Below, piece after piece: positions 1 through 9,463 of a stretch of 64,000 nt of DNA. The stretch lies in the NCBI RefSeq assembly GCF_000730385.1, contig NZ_CP008849.1:2108001-2172000 (forward strand). Direction: 5' to 3'. The stretch's first letter is position 1, and each line of letters begins with the position of its first letter. The notes beneath the pieces are model-generated. The model saw nothing but the letters and a program-made list of their open reading frames with translations. It made no database searches and was not told where the DNA came from. The translations under genes were made by a program, and so were the position numbers. The DNA is from Alteromonas australica (GTDB lineage: Bacteria > Pseudomonadota > Gammaproteobacteria > Enterobacterales > Alteromonadaceae).

Positions 1-1
1 A

Positions 2-535
2 GTTTACAACATGCTTCGTCGTCAAGTGGTTCGCCCTATGCGTAAACCGCTTATCGTCATGTCGCCTAAGTCATTGTTACGTCATCCTCTTGCGGTATCT
101 TCGCTAGAAGAATTAGCGGAAGGTAAATTCCACAATGTTATTGGCGAAATTGATGATATCGACCCGAAAAATGTTAAGCGCGTGGTTATGTGTTCAGGCA
201 AGGTTTATTACGATTTGTTAGACCAACGCCGAAAGAACGAACAAACCGACGTTGCGATTATTCGTCTCGAACAGCTTTATCCATTCCCGCAAGAAGAATG
301 CGCTAAAGTTGTGGCGCAATACAGCCACGTTACCGATTGGGTTTGGTGTCAAGAAGAACCCCAAAACCAAGGTGCTTGGTATTGTAGCCAACACCATTTC
401 TGGCAAGCAATTCCAGATGGTGCCAAATTAACATATGCAGGTCGTGAAGCATCCTCTTCTCCTGCAGTAGGTTATGTTTCCGTTCACAACCAGCAACAAA
501 AAGCCCTGGTTGAAGACGCACTCACTATTAAATAA
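2..535 (+). CDS. sucA: 2-oxoglutarate dehydrogenase E1 component, C-terminal end (partial)
   Basis: This is the C-terminal end of the thiamine-diphosphate-dependent E1 subunit of 2-oxoglutarate dehydrogenase, the TCA-cycle complex that converts 2-oxoglutarate to succinyl-CoA. The open frame runs in from the left edge, so the methionine at position 11 is internal. About 178 residues remain of a protein that is normally about 930 long. Recognisable family segments are SPKSLLRHPLAVSS, KRVVMCSGKVYYDL, EQLYPFP and WCQEEPQNQGAWY, followed by the ASPAVGY-type end. The stop codon is 9 bp before sucB, so the two genes are surely cotranscribed. What is missing is only the part outside the window; I see no sign of damage. 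Confidence 0.97.
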   Translation, partial: VYNMLRRQVVRPMRKPLIVMSPKSLLRHPLAVSSLEELAEGKFHNVIGEIDDIDPKNVKRVVMCSGKVYYDLLDQRRKNEQTDVAIIRLEQLYPFPQEECAKVVAQYSHVTDWVWCQEEPQNQGAWYCSQHHFWQAIPDGAKLTYAGREASSSPAVGYVSVHNQQQKALVEDALTIK

Positions 536-544
536 GGAACAGTA

Positions 545-2053
545 ATGACAATTGAGATAAAAGTTCCGGTTCTACCTGAGTCAGTTGCCGATGCCTCCAT
601 TGCAACCTGGCACGTAAAAGCCGGTGACGCAGTTAAACGAGACCAGAACCTGGTTGATATTGAAACTGATAAAGTGGTTTTAGAGGTTGTAGCGCCAGCG
701 GACGGTACAATGGGTGAGATCTTAAATGAAGAGGGTGCGACAGTTTTAGGTGAGCAAGTGATTGCTAAATTAGAAGAGGGTGGCGCGGCTGCTCCCGCTA
801 AGTCTAATACTGATAGCGCGAAAAAAGAAGAAACCAAAGAAGCTGCACCAGCGGCTTCAGGAAAAGCGTCAGACGTAAAAGTACCGGTTCTACCAGAATC
901 AGTAGCAGATGCTACGATTGCTACATGGCACGTTGCTGTTGGTGAAGCTGTGTCTCGTGACCAAAATCTCGTTGATATTGAAACAGACAAGGTAGTACTA
1001 GAAGTTGTTGCTCCCGCTGACGGTTCATTGTCTGAAATTATTGCAGAAGAAGGCGCAACGGTTACTGCTGAAGAAGTTATCGCAAAATTTGTTGAAGGCG
1101 CAGCAGGCGGTGCTTCAGCATCTTCTGATACCGCTGAAGCCGACGAGAGTGATGACAGCAGCGATGCGCTAAGCCCTTCTGTACGTCGTTTGCTTGCCGA
1201 AAAAGGTGTTGATGCATCTAAAGTTAAAGGCACGGGTAAAAACGGCCGCATTACTAAAGAAGACGTAGAAAAATACCTTAAAGGTGGCGACAGTGCTGCG
1301 AAAGCCGCACCTGCTGCATCTGAAGCTGTTACTGCAGACCTTCCTACTGGCAACCGTACTGAAAAGCGTGTACCAATGACACGTCTTCGTAAGACCATTG
1401 CTAATCGTCTACTTGATGCGAAAAACTCTACGGCAATGTTGACCACGTTTAACGAAGTTAACATGAAGCCCATTATGGAACTTCGTAAGCAGTATCAAGA
1501 AAGCTTCGAGAAACGCCATGGTATTCGTCTTGGCTTTATGTCTTTCTACGTTAAGGCCGTGACTGAAGCGCTTAAGCGTTTCCCTGAAGTGAATGCGTCT
1601 ATTGACGGTGATGATATTGTTTATCACAACTACTTCGATATCTCTATCGCGGTATCTACGCCTCGTGGCCTTGTTACGCCAGTACTTAAAGATACTGACA
1701 CGCTTGGTATGGCAGGGGTAGAAAAAGGAATTAAGGAACTAGCACTTAAAGGTCGTGACGGTAAGCTGTCTATGGCTGAACTACAGGGTGGTAACTTTAC
1801 TATCACCAACGGTGGTGTGTTTGGTTCACTTATGTCTACGCCAATCATTAACCCGCCGCAAAGCGCAATTTTGGGAATGCATAAAATTCAAGATCGCCCA
1901 ATGGCAGTTAATGGAAAAGTAGAAATTCTACCAATGATGTACCTAGCGCTTTCTTACGACCACCGTATTGTGGACGGTAAAGAATCTGTCGGTTTCTTGG
2001 TAACAGTTAAAGAGATGCTTGAAGATCCTACTCGTCTATTGCTAGACGTGTAA
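545..2053 (+). CDS. sucB: Dihydrolipoyllysine succinyltransferase (E2o) with two lipoyl domains
   Basis: E2 core of the 2-oxoglutarate dehydrogenase complex, which transfers the succinyl group from lipoate to CoA. The 502-residue protein has two lipoyl domains (about 1-78 and 109-183), each with the ETDKVVLEV lipoylation motif (Lys43 and Lys149). Ala/Glu/Ser-rich linkers follow, then an E3-binding domain (about 208-246, [25 protein letters not shown]) and the catalytic acyltransferase domain (about 272-502) with the HRIVDG active-site motif at His473/Asp477. The succinyltransferase identity rests on this motif and on the position between sucA and sucC. E. coli SucB has about 405 residues and a single lipoyl domain, so the duplication explains the extra length. 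An AAGGAACAGTA ribosome-binding region precedes the ATG. Confidence 0.97.
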   Translation: MTIEIKVPVLPESVADASIATWHVKAGDAVKRDQNLVDIETDKVVLEVVAPADGTMGEILNEEGATVLGEQVIAKLEEGGAAAPAKSNTDSAKKEETKEAAPAASGKASDVKVPVLPESVADATIATWHVAVGEAVSRDQNLVDIETDKVVLEVVAPADGSLSEIIAEEGATVTAEEVIAKFVEGAAGGASASSDTAEADESDDSSDALSPSVRRLLAEKGVDASKVKGTGKNGRITKEDVEKYLKGGDSAAKAAPAASEAVTADLPTGNRTEKRVPMTRLRKTIANRLLDAKNSTAMLTTFNEVNMKPIMELRKQYQESFEKRHGIRLGFMSFYVKAVTEALKRFPEVNASIDGDDIVYHNYFDISIAVSTPRGLVTPVLKDTDTLGMAGVEKGIKELALKGRDGKLSMAELQGGNFTITNGGVFGSLMSTPIINPPQSAILGMHKIQDRPMAVNGKVEILPMMYLALSYDHRIVDGKESVGFLVTVKEMLEDPTRLLLDV

Positions 2054-2083
2054 GGCTTTCGTCTCACGTTATTGTGGTGAGAT

Positions 2084-2177
2084 GCTAAGCTTGTTTAGGC
2101 AAGCTTAGCGTTCCACGCAACGCTGATATTTGCCCTATAATATCAGTCAAACTAATCAAGTCGCGAAAGCGGCTTTT
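2084..2177 (+). promoter_or_regulatory. Three consecutive stem-loops between sucB and sucC
   Basis: The 153-bp gap holds three inverted repeats. The first is a perfect 10-bp stem, GCTAAGCTTG/CAAGCTTAGC (2084-2093 and 2100-2109, 6-nt loop). The second is a perfect 8-bp stem, CTGATATT/AATATCAG (2123-2130 and 2139-2146). The third is a 7-bp stem with a GAAA tetraloop (2158-2175), followed by TTTGTCTT, which resembles a weak intrinsic terminator. They probably set the relative output of sucAB and sucCD by partial termination or by processing of a shared transcript. The function is inferred; the pairings are seen directly. Confidence 0.6.
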
Positions 2178-2206
2178 GTCTTAAAAAAAAATCGGATAGA
2201 AACACC

Positions 2207-3373
2207 ATGAATTTGCATGAATACCAAGGTAAGCAGCTATTCAAAGAATACGGTTTGCCTGTTTCTGAAGGATACGCAGCAGACACTGCTCAAGGTGCTG
2301 TAGAAGCCGCTGATAAAATTGGCGGAGAAGAGTGGGTAGTTAAGTGTCAGGTACACGCGGGCGGTCGCGGTAAAGCTGGCGGTGTTAAGCTAGTTAAAGA
2401 TAAAGACGCGATTAAAGCTTTCGCTGAAAACTGGCTCGGCAAAAATTTGGTGACGTTTCAGACTGACGAAAATGGTCAGCCTGTAAGCAAAATCTTAGTT
2501 GAATCTTGCACAGATATCGCTAACGAGCTTTACCTTGGTGCAGTAGTTGACCGTACAACCCGTCGCGTTGTATTTATGGCTTCTACTGAAGGTGGCGTAG
2601 AGATTGAAACGGTTGCAGAAGAAACCCCAGAGAAGATCCTTAAAGCTGAAATCGACCCAATTGTAGGTCCTCAGCCTTACCAAGCACGCGAAATGGCGTT
2701 TAAACTTGGTCTTACTGGCGTTCAAATCAAGCAGTTCACCAAGATTTTCCTTGGCCTAGCTAAGATGTTTGAAGATCTTGATATTGCCCTTATCGAAATT
2801 AACCCTCTTGTTATTAAAGAAGACGGTGACCTTCACTGTCTTGATGCTAAGCTAGCTATTGACGGCAACGCGTTGTATCGTCAACCTAAAGTTAAAGCAA
2901 TGCAAGATCCTTCTCAAGAAGACGAACGTGAAGCGCATGCTGCTCAGTTCGAGCTTAACTATGTTGCTCTTGACGGTAACGTAGGTTGTATGGTTAACGG
3001 TGCCGGCCTAGCAATGGGTACAATGGACATCGTAAACCTACACGGTGGCAAGCCAGCTAACTTCTTAGATGTTGGTGGTGGCGCAACAAAAGAACGTGTT
3101 GCAGAGGCATTCAAAATCATCCTATCTGACGACAACGTTAAAGCTGTTTTAGTTAACATCTTCGGCGGTATCGTTCGTTGTGACATGATTGCTGAAGGTA
3201 TCATTGGCGCAGTTAAAGAAGTTGGCGTTAGTGTTCCTGTTGTTGTACGTCTTGAAGGTACAAACGCAGAGCTTGGCCGTGAAGTTCTAGCGAACTCAGG
3301 TCTAGATATCATTGCTGCTGAGTCGCTAACTGATGCAGCTGAGAAAGTTGTTGCTGCTGCGGAGGGCAAATAA
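2207..3373 (+). CDS. sucC: Succinyl-CoA synthetase beta subunit (ADP-forming)
   Basis: Beta subunit of succinyl-CoA synthetase, which makes ATP (or GTP) and succinate from succinyl-CoA in the TCA cycle. It pairs with SucD. The 388 residues match the usual family length. The N-terminal ATP-grasp domain opens with [16 protein letters not shown] and carries the glycine-rich [15 protein letters not shown] loop. The C-terminal ligase domain contains [15 protein letters not shown] and [10 protein letters not shown], the segment that contributes to the subunit interface and active site. The start is fixed by the conserved N-terminus. The stop overlaps the sucD start by one base (TAATG), so the two subunits are translationally coupled. 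Confidence 0.98.
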   Translation: MNLHEYQGKQLFKEYGLPVSEGYAADTAQGAVEAADKIGGEEWVVKCQVHAGGRGKAGGVKLVKDKDAIKAFAENWLGKNLVTFQTDENGQPVSKILVESCTDIANELYLGAVVDRTTRRVVFMASTEGGVEIETVAEETPEKILKAEIDPIVGPQPYQAREMAFKLGLTGVQIKQFTKIFLGLAKMFEDLDIALIEINPLVIKEDGDLHCLDAKLAIDGNALYRQPKVKAMQDPSQEDEREAHAAQFELNYVALDGNVGCMVNGAGLAMGTMDIVNLHGGKPANFLDVGGGATKERVAEAFKIILSDDNVKAVLVNIFGGIVRCDMIAEGIIGAVKEVGVSVPVVVRLEGTNAELGREVLANSGLDIIAAESLTDAAEKVVAAAEGK

Positions 3374-4245
3374 TGTCTGTATTAATTAACAAAGATACCA
3401 AAGTAATCTGTCAAGGTTTCACTGGTGGTCAAGGTACTTTCCACTCTGAGCAAGCTATTGCTTACGGTACGCAAATGGTTGGTGGTGTTACACCAGGCAA
3501 AGGCGGCACTGAGCACTTAGGTCTTCCAGTATTCAATACAGTACGTGAAGCGGTAGAAGCTACCGGCGCAACAGCAACGGTTATCTACGTACCAGCTGCG
3601 TTCTGTAAAGATTCAATTGTTGAAGCTGCTGATGCTGGCATCGAGCTTATCGTTTGTATCACTGAAGGTATTCCTACGCTAGATATGCTTTACGTTAAAG
3701 AATACGTAAATGCTAAAGGCGTTCGCATGATTGGTCCTAACTGCCCAGGTGTTATTACTCCTGGAGAGTGTAAGATTGGTATCATGCCTGGTCATATCCA
3801 TAAGCCTGGTAAAGTAGGTATTGTTTCTCGCTCTGGTACGCTGACGTACGAAGCCGTTAAGCAAACTACTGACGAAGGTTTTGGCCAGTCTAGCTGTGTT
3901 GGTATCGGTGGTGATCCTATCCCAGGTTCTAACTTCATTGATATTCTTCAGTTGTTCCAAGACGATCCACAAACTGAAGCTATCGTTATGATTGGTGAAA
4001 TTGGTGGTACCGCAGAGGAAGAAGCTGCTGAATTCATCAAAGCTAACGTCACTAAGCCGGTTGTGTCTTACATCGCAGGTGTTACAGCACCTCCGGGTAA
4101 GCGTATGGGTCATGCTGGTGCAATCATCGCAGGCGGTAAAGGTACTGCTGATGAGAAATTTAAAGCACTAGAAGATGCAGGCGTTAAAACGGTACGTTCA
4201 CTTGCTGAAATCGGCAAAGCGCTTCGCGAAACTACAGGTTGGTAA
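3373..4245 (+). CDS. sucD: Succinyl-CoA synthetase alpha subunit
   Basis: Alpha subunit of succinyl-CoA synthetase; it binds CoA and carries the phosphorylated catalytic histidine. The 290 residues are full length. The N-terminal CoA-binding Rossmann fold includes [15 protein letters not shown] and GGVTPGKGG; the ligase domain has [21 protein letters not shown]. The phospho-histidine is His247 in [16 protein letters not shown]. The ATG overlaps the last base of the sucC stop codon. A strong terminator follows about 22 bp downstream and closes the suc cluster. Confidence 0.98.
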   Translation: MSVLINKDTKVICQGFTGGQGTFHSEQAIAYGTQMVGGVTPGKGGTEHLGLPVFNTVREAVEATGATATVIYVPAAFCKDSIVEAADAGIELIVCITEGIPTLDMLYVKEYVNAKGVRMIGPNCPGVITPGECKIGIMPGHIHKPGKVGIVSRSGTLTYEAVKQTTDEGFGQSSCVGIGGDPIPGSNFIDILQLFQDDPQTEAIVMIGEIGGTAEEEAAEFIKANVTKPVVSYIAGVTAPPGKRMGHAGAIIAGGKGTADEKFKALEDAGVKTVRSLAEIGKALRETTGW

Positions 4246-4267
4246 GCTAACGCTTATTGATGAATTT

Positions 4268-4294
4268 AAAAGCCCGCTTTTAGCGGGCTTTTTT
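4268..4294 (+). terminator. Intrinsic terminator after sucD
   Basis: A 7-bp GC-rich stem, AGCCCGC (4271-4277) and GCGGGCT (4283-4289), is extended by flanking A/T pairs and followed by TTTTT. It ends the sucABCD transcript and separates it from the maltodextrin island. Confidence 0.93.
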
Positions 4295-4438
4295 GTATCT
4301 CAAATTTATTATTGCTTCGGTTTGATGTAACAAAATTACTACATCCTGATCAGTAAGGCCTCATTTTCTCGCCATATGTAGTTAAATTACCTCATTAAAT
4401 ACAAACGCTTTGTTAATGCAGTGTTGCATAAATTTTAT

Positions 4439-4452
4439 TGAATACGTATGCA
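4439..4452 (+). promoter_or_regulatory. LacI-family (MalR-type) operator upstream of receptor 1
   Basis: TGAATACGTATGCA is a 14-bp near-perfect palindrome with a central CG (half-sites TGAATAC and TGCATAC), the usual shape of a LacI-family operator. It lies 117 bp before the receptor start codon. The same 14 bases recur three more times in this window, always upstream of alpha-glucan genes. The 324-bp gap between sucD and this receptor otherwise holds only the sucD terminator and an AT-rich leader. A TTGCAT at 4424-4429 and TATAGC at 4479-4484 are possible promoter boxes, but I cannot assign the promoter with confidence. Confidence 0.78.
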
Positions 4453-4569
4453 GGCAATTGTGCATTCAACGTGTCCTCTATAGCATTATGCCGACAATGT
4501 TTATTGTCATTTAATTGTCATAACAATAACAAAAAGACAACAACTATAACCGTATGGGACACCCGTTTT

Positions 4570-7431
4570 ATGAAACAATTCAAACCCAATCTCATTAAAG
4601 CTGCGCTTATTTCTGGCGGTGTAGCCTTTGTAAGCACACCGACGTTCGCACAAGAAAGCAACAGCGATTCTATTGATGAAAGTAATGTTGAAGTTATTCA
4701 AGTAAGTGGTATCCGAGGTAGCTTGCAACGTGCCCAAGCAATTAAGATGGACAACACGTCAATTGTAGAAGCCTTGTCAGCAGAAGATATTGGTAAATTG
4801 CCTGATACCAGTATAGCCGAATCTATCGCACGACTACCTGGCGTTACGGGTGAGCGTAGAAACGGGCGTACGAGTGGTATCTCTGTACGTGGTTTTAATG
4901 AAAACTACGTAGGTACGTCATTAAATGGTCGCGAATTACTGGGAATGGGCGACAACCGTGGCGTTGAGTTCGACCTTTACCCAACGGAAATTATTTCAAA
5001 TATTCTGGTATACAAAACGCCAGAAGCCGGTATGACCACGCAGAACATTGGTGGTTCTATTGATCTTCAAACCGTTAAGCCTCTCTCGGCGGAAAGTACA
5101 TTTACGGTAAACGGTAGCTTTGAAAAAAATGCAGAAGACTCACCAAACCCAGATTTCGACAATTCGGGCCACCGTGTGTCAGTTAACTACGTTGATCAGT
5201 TTGCCGATGACACATTAGGTTTAGCGTTAACCGTAGCGACTATGGAATCACCAAGACAAGAACAGCACTTTCGTGGTTGGGGCTATGCTGATGTTAACTT
5301 AGCTGCAGAAAATACATTTAATGATGATGGCGATCCTGTTTGGAACCCTCGCCGTTACGATGGTCAAGATACGGTAAACGTTCCTGAAGGTACTGTTGTG
5401 CTTGGCGGACACGATTCGTTCCAACGTTCTGCAATGTTAGAACGTGATTCAATTGCTGCGGTAGTTGAATGGGCGCCTACGGAAAAACTTAATATACAAC
5501 TTGATGCACTATATATCGATTTCGTTGAAGACGATGTTCGACGTGGCCTTGAGGAAGGTGGTGCAGAGTGGGGCACAAGTGCTTACACAGTCACTGGTGT
5601 TGAAGACGGTTTGGTGACCTCTGGTTACACCGATGGCTTTTATTCTGTTGTACGTAATGACGCAAGGCGTCAGGAAGCTGATTTAACCACCATAGGGATA
5701 AACGCCGAGTATCAAATTAACGACTCTTGGAGCGTAGAGCTTGATTATTCTACTGGATCAGTAGAGAAAGAAATTATTGATGTCGAGAGTTACTCAGGTG
5801 TGGGTCGTGCTGGTACAGATGGTCGTTCTTTGTCGGCGCGAAGCTGGGAAATGACGTCTACGGGCGTTATGTATTCAGACCACCCAACGGCTGATGCCGT
5901 AGACCTTACCGACCCTACTCTTATTCGTTTAGCTGGACCACAAGCATGGGGCGCGCGTCCTCTTCTTGAATCTGATGCGCAAGATGGCTTTGTGAATCAA
6001 CCTCTGTTTGAAGAAGACCTAGACACAATACGTCTCGACCTCAAAGGCTATGTAGAGTGGGGAATCGTCACCGGCGTTTCTACAGGTATCGTTTACTCTG
6101 ACAGAAGTAAGTCAAAAGACAATAACGGCGCTTACTTAACGGCGCCTTCTTACCCTGATGATGCAGCGATTCCTGATGTTCTTGGCGTAGTAAATTTAGA
6201 TTTCATCGGTATAGACGGTATTTTGGCTTATGATTCTTTAGGCCTTTATGAGAGCGGATACTACATTGAAAGTGACGCTAGCCGTGTTCAAAACGATCGC
6301 TTGGGTGATACCTACACCGTTGATGAAGAACTTATTACGCTTTATTCTAAATTCGATTTAGAGATGGAATTAGGTGACGTTTGGGTTCGTGGTAACGTTG
6401 GCGTTCAGGTCGTTAAGGCAGATCAGCAATCTACAGGCTTCTCTACCACTTCTGATGCTGATGGCTACACCATCGCAACGCCAGTGACCGGTGGCGCAGA
6501 TTACACAGATGTATTACCTACTTTAAACCTTTCAGCCGAAGTTGCTGACAATCAATTCGTTCGCTTAGGTTTAAGCAAGGTGATTTCTCGCCCTCGTATG
6601 GACGACATGCGTCCAAATACACAGGTAACGTTTTCATTCAATGACAATCAAATTACCAGTTCTGATATAGAAAATGGCCCTTGGGGCGGCAGTGCAGGTA
6701 ACCCAGATTTACGTCCACTTGAAGCGAATCAGTTTGATTTAGCCTACGAGAACTACTTTGCAGACTCCGGATATGTGGCGGTGTCATTCTTCTTTAAAGA
6801 TATAAAGAATTGGCATAGAGATACGTCGATAATCGCTGATTTCTCTGATTACTACGTTCCTGATTTGCATCAAGGTTCTGAAGGACAGGTGCCTGTGTTG
6901 TTTACTGGCCAAGTAAGCAGTGTTCTTGATGGGTTTGAAGGATTTGTGCGCGGGTACGAGCTACAAGGCTCACTACCATTTGATATTATCCATGATTCAC
7001 TAGAAGGGTTTGGTTTGTTTGCCAGTGCCACTTTTATGGATGGTGAGGTAGACCCAGCGCCAGGCCAAACGGAAACGCGTATTCCTGGTTTATCTGAAGA
7101 GTCTTATAGCATGACATTCTTCTATGAAAACAAAGGGTTTGAATTCCGTTTAGCAGCAACTAAACGTGACCAATACCTTACCGAAGAGCGAGGTACAAGC
7201 CTTGCGCTTGTTGATGCAACTAAACAAGGTGGTACCTTGGTTGATGCTCAAATTGGCTATGACTTTAGTGAATCAGGTATTGATTACCTGGATGGTTTGC
7301 GTGTAACGCTACAAGCCCAAAACCTAACAGATGAAGATGATATTCAAGCATCTAGCACCGATCCACGTCAAATTACACAGTTCCAGTCTTATGGAACCAA
7401 CTATTTACTAGGGTTTAACTACAAGTTCTAA
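4570..7431 (+). CDS. TonB-dependent outer-membrane receptor, maltodextrin type (receptor 1)
   Basis: Outer-membrane beta-barrel transporter of the Caulobacter-type TonB-dependent receptor family (TIGR01782-like), here probably importing maltodextrins. The 953 residues begin with a signal peptide (MKQFKPNLIK, hydrophobic core, cleavage near TFA|Q at residue 27). A TonB-box-like VEVIQVSG follows (about 40-47), then a plug domain with SIAESIARLPGV, ISVRGF and NIGGSIDLQTV, and a long barrel that ends GTNYLLGFNYKF with the terminal aromatic residue. I chose the ATG at 4570 because it gives this signal peptide; the frame is open further upstream, but that part contains the operator. Substrate is inferred from the operator and neighbours. 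Its signal peptide and leader resemble those of receptor 2. Confidence 0.92.
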   Translation: MKQFKPNLIKAALISGGVAFVSTPTFAQESNSDSIDESNVEVIQVSGIRGSLQRAQAIKMDNTSIVEALSAEDIGKLPDTSIAESIARLPGVTGERRNGRTSGISVRGFNENYVGTSLNGRELLGMGDNRGVEFDLYPTEIISNILVYKTPEAGMTTQNIGGSIDLQTVKPLSAESTFTVNGSFEKNAEDSPNPDFDNSGHRVSVNYVDQFADDTLGLALTVATMESPRQEQHFRGWGYADVNLAAENTFNDDGDPVWNPRRYDGQDTVNVPEGTVVLGGHDSFQRSAMLERDSIAAVVEWAPTEKLNIQLDALYIDFVEDDVRRGLEEGGAEWGTSAYTVTGVEDGLVTSGYTDGFYSVVRNDARRQEADLTTIGINAEYQINDSWSVELDYSTGSVEKEIIDVESYSGVGRAGTDGRSLSARSWEMTSTGVMYSDHPTADAVDLTDPTLIRLAGPQAWGARPLLESDAQDGFVNQPLFEEDLDTIRLDLKGYVEWGIVTGVSTGIVYSDRSKSKDNNGAYLTAPSYPDDAAIPDVLGVVNLDFIGIDGILAYDSLGLYESGYYIESDASRVQNDRLGDTYTVDEELITLYSKFDLEMELGDVWVRGNVGVQVVKADQQSTGFSTTSDADGYTIATPVTGGADYTDVLPTLNLSAEVADNQFVRLGLSKVISRPRMDDMRPNTQVTFSFNDNQITSSDIENGPWGGSAGNPDLRPLEANQFDLAYENYFADSGYVAVSFFFKDIKNWHRDTSIIADFSDYYVPDLHQGSEGQVPVLFTGQVSSVLDGFEGFVRGYELQGSLPFDIIHDSLEGFGLFASATFMDGEVDPAPGQTETRIPGLSEESYSMTFFYENKGFEFRLAATKRDQYLTEERGTSLALVDATKQGGTLVDAQIGYDFSESGIDYLDGLRVTLQAQNLTDEDDIQASSTDPRQITQFQSYGTNYLLGFNYKF

Positions 7432-7447
7432 CTTTTCCGTGTGTGTT

Positions 7448-7508
7448 AAAAGCCACCTAAAGCTTTTTGTATTAGCTTATGCTAAAACAAAAGCAAGGTG
7501 GCTTTTTT
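7448..7508 (+). terminator. Structured terminator between receptor 1 and the halogenase gene
   Basis: An 11-bp stem AAAAGCCACCT (7448-7458) and AGGTGGCTTTT (7496-7506) encloses a second small hairpin (TTAGC-TTAT-GCTAA, 7472-7485) and is followed by a T-run. The halogenase-like gene begins about 40-60 bp later, so its expression needs read-through or a promoter inside this short gap. Confidence 0.88.
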
Positions 7509-7565
7509 ATTTTCTGAAGCTACAACTAAGGTTTAGTGGCTTGAATGAGTATTAGCGAGAATGAC

Positions 7566-9095
7566 ATGCAAAACCCAAAAAAAAATCCAATAAAGCGGGT
7601 CGTCATCGCGGGCGGTGGCACTGCAGGATGGCTGACTGCATCCCTCATGAAAAAGGTGTTGGGAGAGGCCGTCAATATAACGTTGGTTGAGTCAGAGGTC
7701 ATAGGAACCGTAGGGGTAGGTGAAGCCACTATTCCACCTATTCGTTTAGTTAACCAAGTTTTGGGGATAGACGAAGCCCAGTTTTTATATGAGACAAAAG
7801 CGACCATCAAGCTTGCCATTAAATTTGAAAACTGGAAAACCAAAGGGCAAAGCTACTACCACACCTTTGGTGCACCAGGTAAGGCCATGGCCTTTTGTCA
7901 TTTTCACCATTACTGGTTAAAAGGCCAACAGTTGGGGAAAACCCAAGATTTATGGGATTATGACTTAAACTATCACGCCGCTGAGGCGGGTAAGTTTGCC
8001 CCTATTAATGCCAAAGATCCCGTACTAGAACTGCCTTTTGCGTATCACTTTGATGCGAGTTTGTATGCAAAGTACCTACGCAAACTTAGTGAAAGTATGG
8101 GTGTTGTTCGTATTGAGGGAAAAATTAGCAGCGTAGAAAGAGATAACGTAAATGGTTATATTAAGGCGTTGCGGTTAGATAATAAAAACCGCATAGAGGG
8201 AGACCTCTTTATTGATTGTACCGGTTTTAAAGGCTTACTTATTCAAGAAACCCTTGGAACAGGCTACGACGATTGGTCCCATTTGCTCCCTTGTGATAGT
8301 GCGATAGCAGTGCCATCTGAGCGGCACGAATCCACACGCCCCTTTACGCGGTCAATTGCCCATGATGCTGGCTGGCAATGGCGCATTCCATTACAGCATA
8401 GAAACGGTAACGGACATGTATTTTGTTCTCGCTATGTTAGCGAAGATCACGCCTTAGATACGCTAATGGGCAACCTTGATACAAAACCGCTCGCCGACCC
8501 TAAACTTATAAAGTTTACAACGGGCCGTAGACGCAAGCAGTGGAATAAAAATGTGGTGTCAGTAGGGTTGTCGAGTGGCTTTTTGGAACCATTAGAATCT
8601 ACCAGCATACACCTCATTCAATCAGCCATTGTGCGCTTAATTCAACTTTTCCCTCACAATGGAATAACCCCTAGTTTAGAGGCAGAATATAACAAACAGT
8701 CAGCGTTAGAATTCGAACAAATTCGAGATTTCCTGATACTCCATTATTCGGTAAATGAACGAACTGATAGTGCTTTTTTTAACGATATGCGGAATTTAGA
8801 CTTACCCGATACCTTAAGGCACAAAATCGCACTTTTCAAAGAAAATGGCAGTTTGTTTAGAGATCAGAATGACTTGTTCTTAGAGAGTTCTTGGCTTCAA
8901 GTCATGTATGGGCAGGGTATTACTCCGAATGATTATCATGGTTTGGTTAATACATTTAGCGATGAAAAATTAAAAGAAATGTTAACAAGGTTGCTAAAAA
9001 TAAAACGTGAACCGCTTTCACAATTACCGAGTCATGATGAATACCTAAATGGGATGGTAAAACGTGCGAAGCAGGACATGAGCGCTAACGCGTGA
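7566..9095 (+). CDS. Flavin-dependent (tryptophan) halogenase-like protein
   Basis: Member of the PrnA-like flavin-dependent halogenase family, about 509 residues, close to the usual length. It shows the FAD-binding GGGTAGW near the N-terminus, the WQWRIP motif typical of these halogenases, a lysine in IKLAIKFENW that aligns with the catalytic lysine of PrnA, and the EPLEST segment that holds the paired glutamate. The ATG at 7566 is preceded by GAGA at a sensible distance; an in-frame ATG at 7545 would add seven residues. No secondary-metabolite genes are near. It sits between two maltodextrin receptors. Such genes recur beside this receptor class in other proteobacteria, to my knowledge without a proven substrate, so chlorination or bromination of a sugar-related molecule is not shown. 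Confidence 0.85.
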   Translation: MQNPKKNPIKRVVIAGGGTAGWLTASLMKKVLGEAVNITLVESEVIGTVGVGEATIPPIRLVNQVLGIDEAQFLYETKATIKLAIKFENWKTKGQSYYHTFGAPGKAMAFCHFHHYWLKGQQLGKTQDLWDYDLNYHAAEAGKFAPINAKDPVLELPFAYHFDASLYAKYLRKLSESMGVVRIEGKISSVERDNVNGYIKALRLDNKNRIEGDLFIDCTGFKGLLIQETLGTGYDDWSHLLPCDSAIAVPSERHESTRPFTRSIAHDAGWQWRIPLQHRNGNGHVFCSRYVSEDHALDTLMGNLDTKPLADPKLIKFTTGRRRKQWNKNVVSVGLSSGFLEPLESTSIHLIQSAIVRLIQLFPHNGITPSLEAEYNKQSALEFEQIRDFLILHYSVNERTDSAFFNDMRNLDLPDTLRHKIALFKENGSLFRDQNDLFLESSWLQVMYGQGITPNDYHGLVNTFSDEKLKEMLTRLLKIKREPLSQLPSHDEYLNGMVKRAKQDMSANA

Positions 9096-9162
9096 TAAAA
9101 ATGAGTGAAAATGCTCCTAACACCCTAGAAATGGTATGAAATTCGCTATTTCCACTTAACAC

Positions 9163-9199
9163 AAAAAAGAAAGCAGCTAATAGGCTGCTTTCTTTTTTT
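9163..9199 (+). terminator. Intrinsic terminator after the halogenase-like gene
   Basis: GAAAGCAGC (9169-9177) pairs with GCTGCTTTC (9184-9192), extended by A-run/T-run pairs and ending in TTTTTTT. It isolates receptor 2 and the pullulanase from the upstream unit. Confidence 0.92.
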
Positions 9200-9267
9200 C
9201 CTTCGCCACTTCCCTTAAATGTTACTTTATTGTCAGTTATATGCCTTATATGTAATTTATTTGTAAA

Positions 9268-9281
9268 TGAATACGTATGCA
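9268..9281 (+). promoter_or_regulatory. LacI-family (MalR-type) operator upstream of receptor 2
   Basis: Second exact copy of TGAATACGTATGCA, 182 bp before the receptor 2 start codon. The next bases, TAGC, are also shared with the copy at 20809. The 368-bp gap between the halogenase-like gene and receptor 2 holds the terminator at 9163-9199, this operator and a long untranslated leader that ends in GGAATGGGACACC; a very similar ATGGGACACC lies just before receptor 1. Confidence 0.78.
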
Positions 9282-9463
9282 TAGCATTGCTCCCTTTTTA
9301 TACAAACCAGTAATATTTGTTGTTGAACCATCACACTCCTTCGCCATTAACGAGACGGGGCAAACATGCCCATTATGTCGCGATAAAAACGAATGGGAAT
9401 AAGTAGCACTTTTAATTGTTGTCGTGCTTAAAGTGCTTATAAAAAACAAGGAATGGGACACCA

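Noticed and set aside
484..1473. Long open frame on the minus strand opposite sucB (329 codons)
   Set aside because: It is antisense to a gene with unmistakable motifs, its protein is low-complexity Ser/Ala/Thr, and it has no family resemblance. It is a codon-bias shadow.
4438..4569. Upstream extension of receptor 1 from a TTG codon
   Set aside because: It would put the operator in the coding region and hide the signal peptide. The ATG at 4570 gives a normal export signal.
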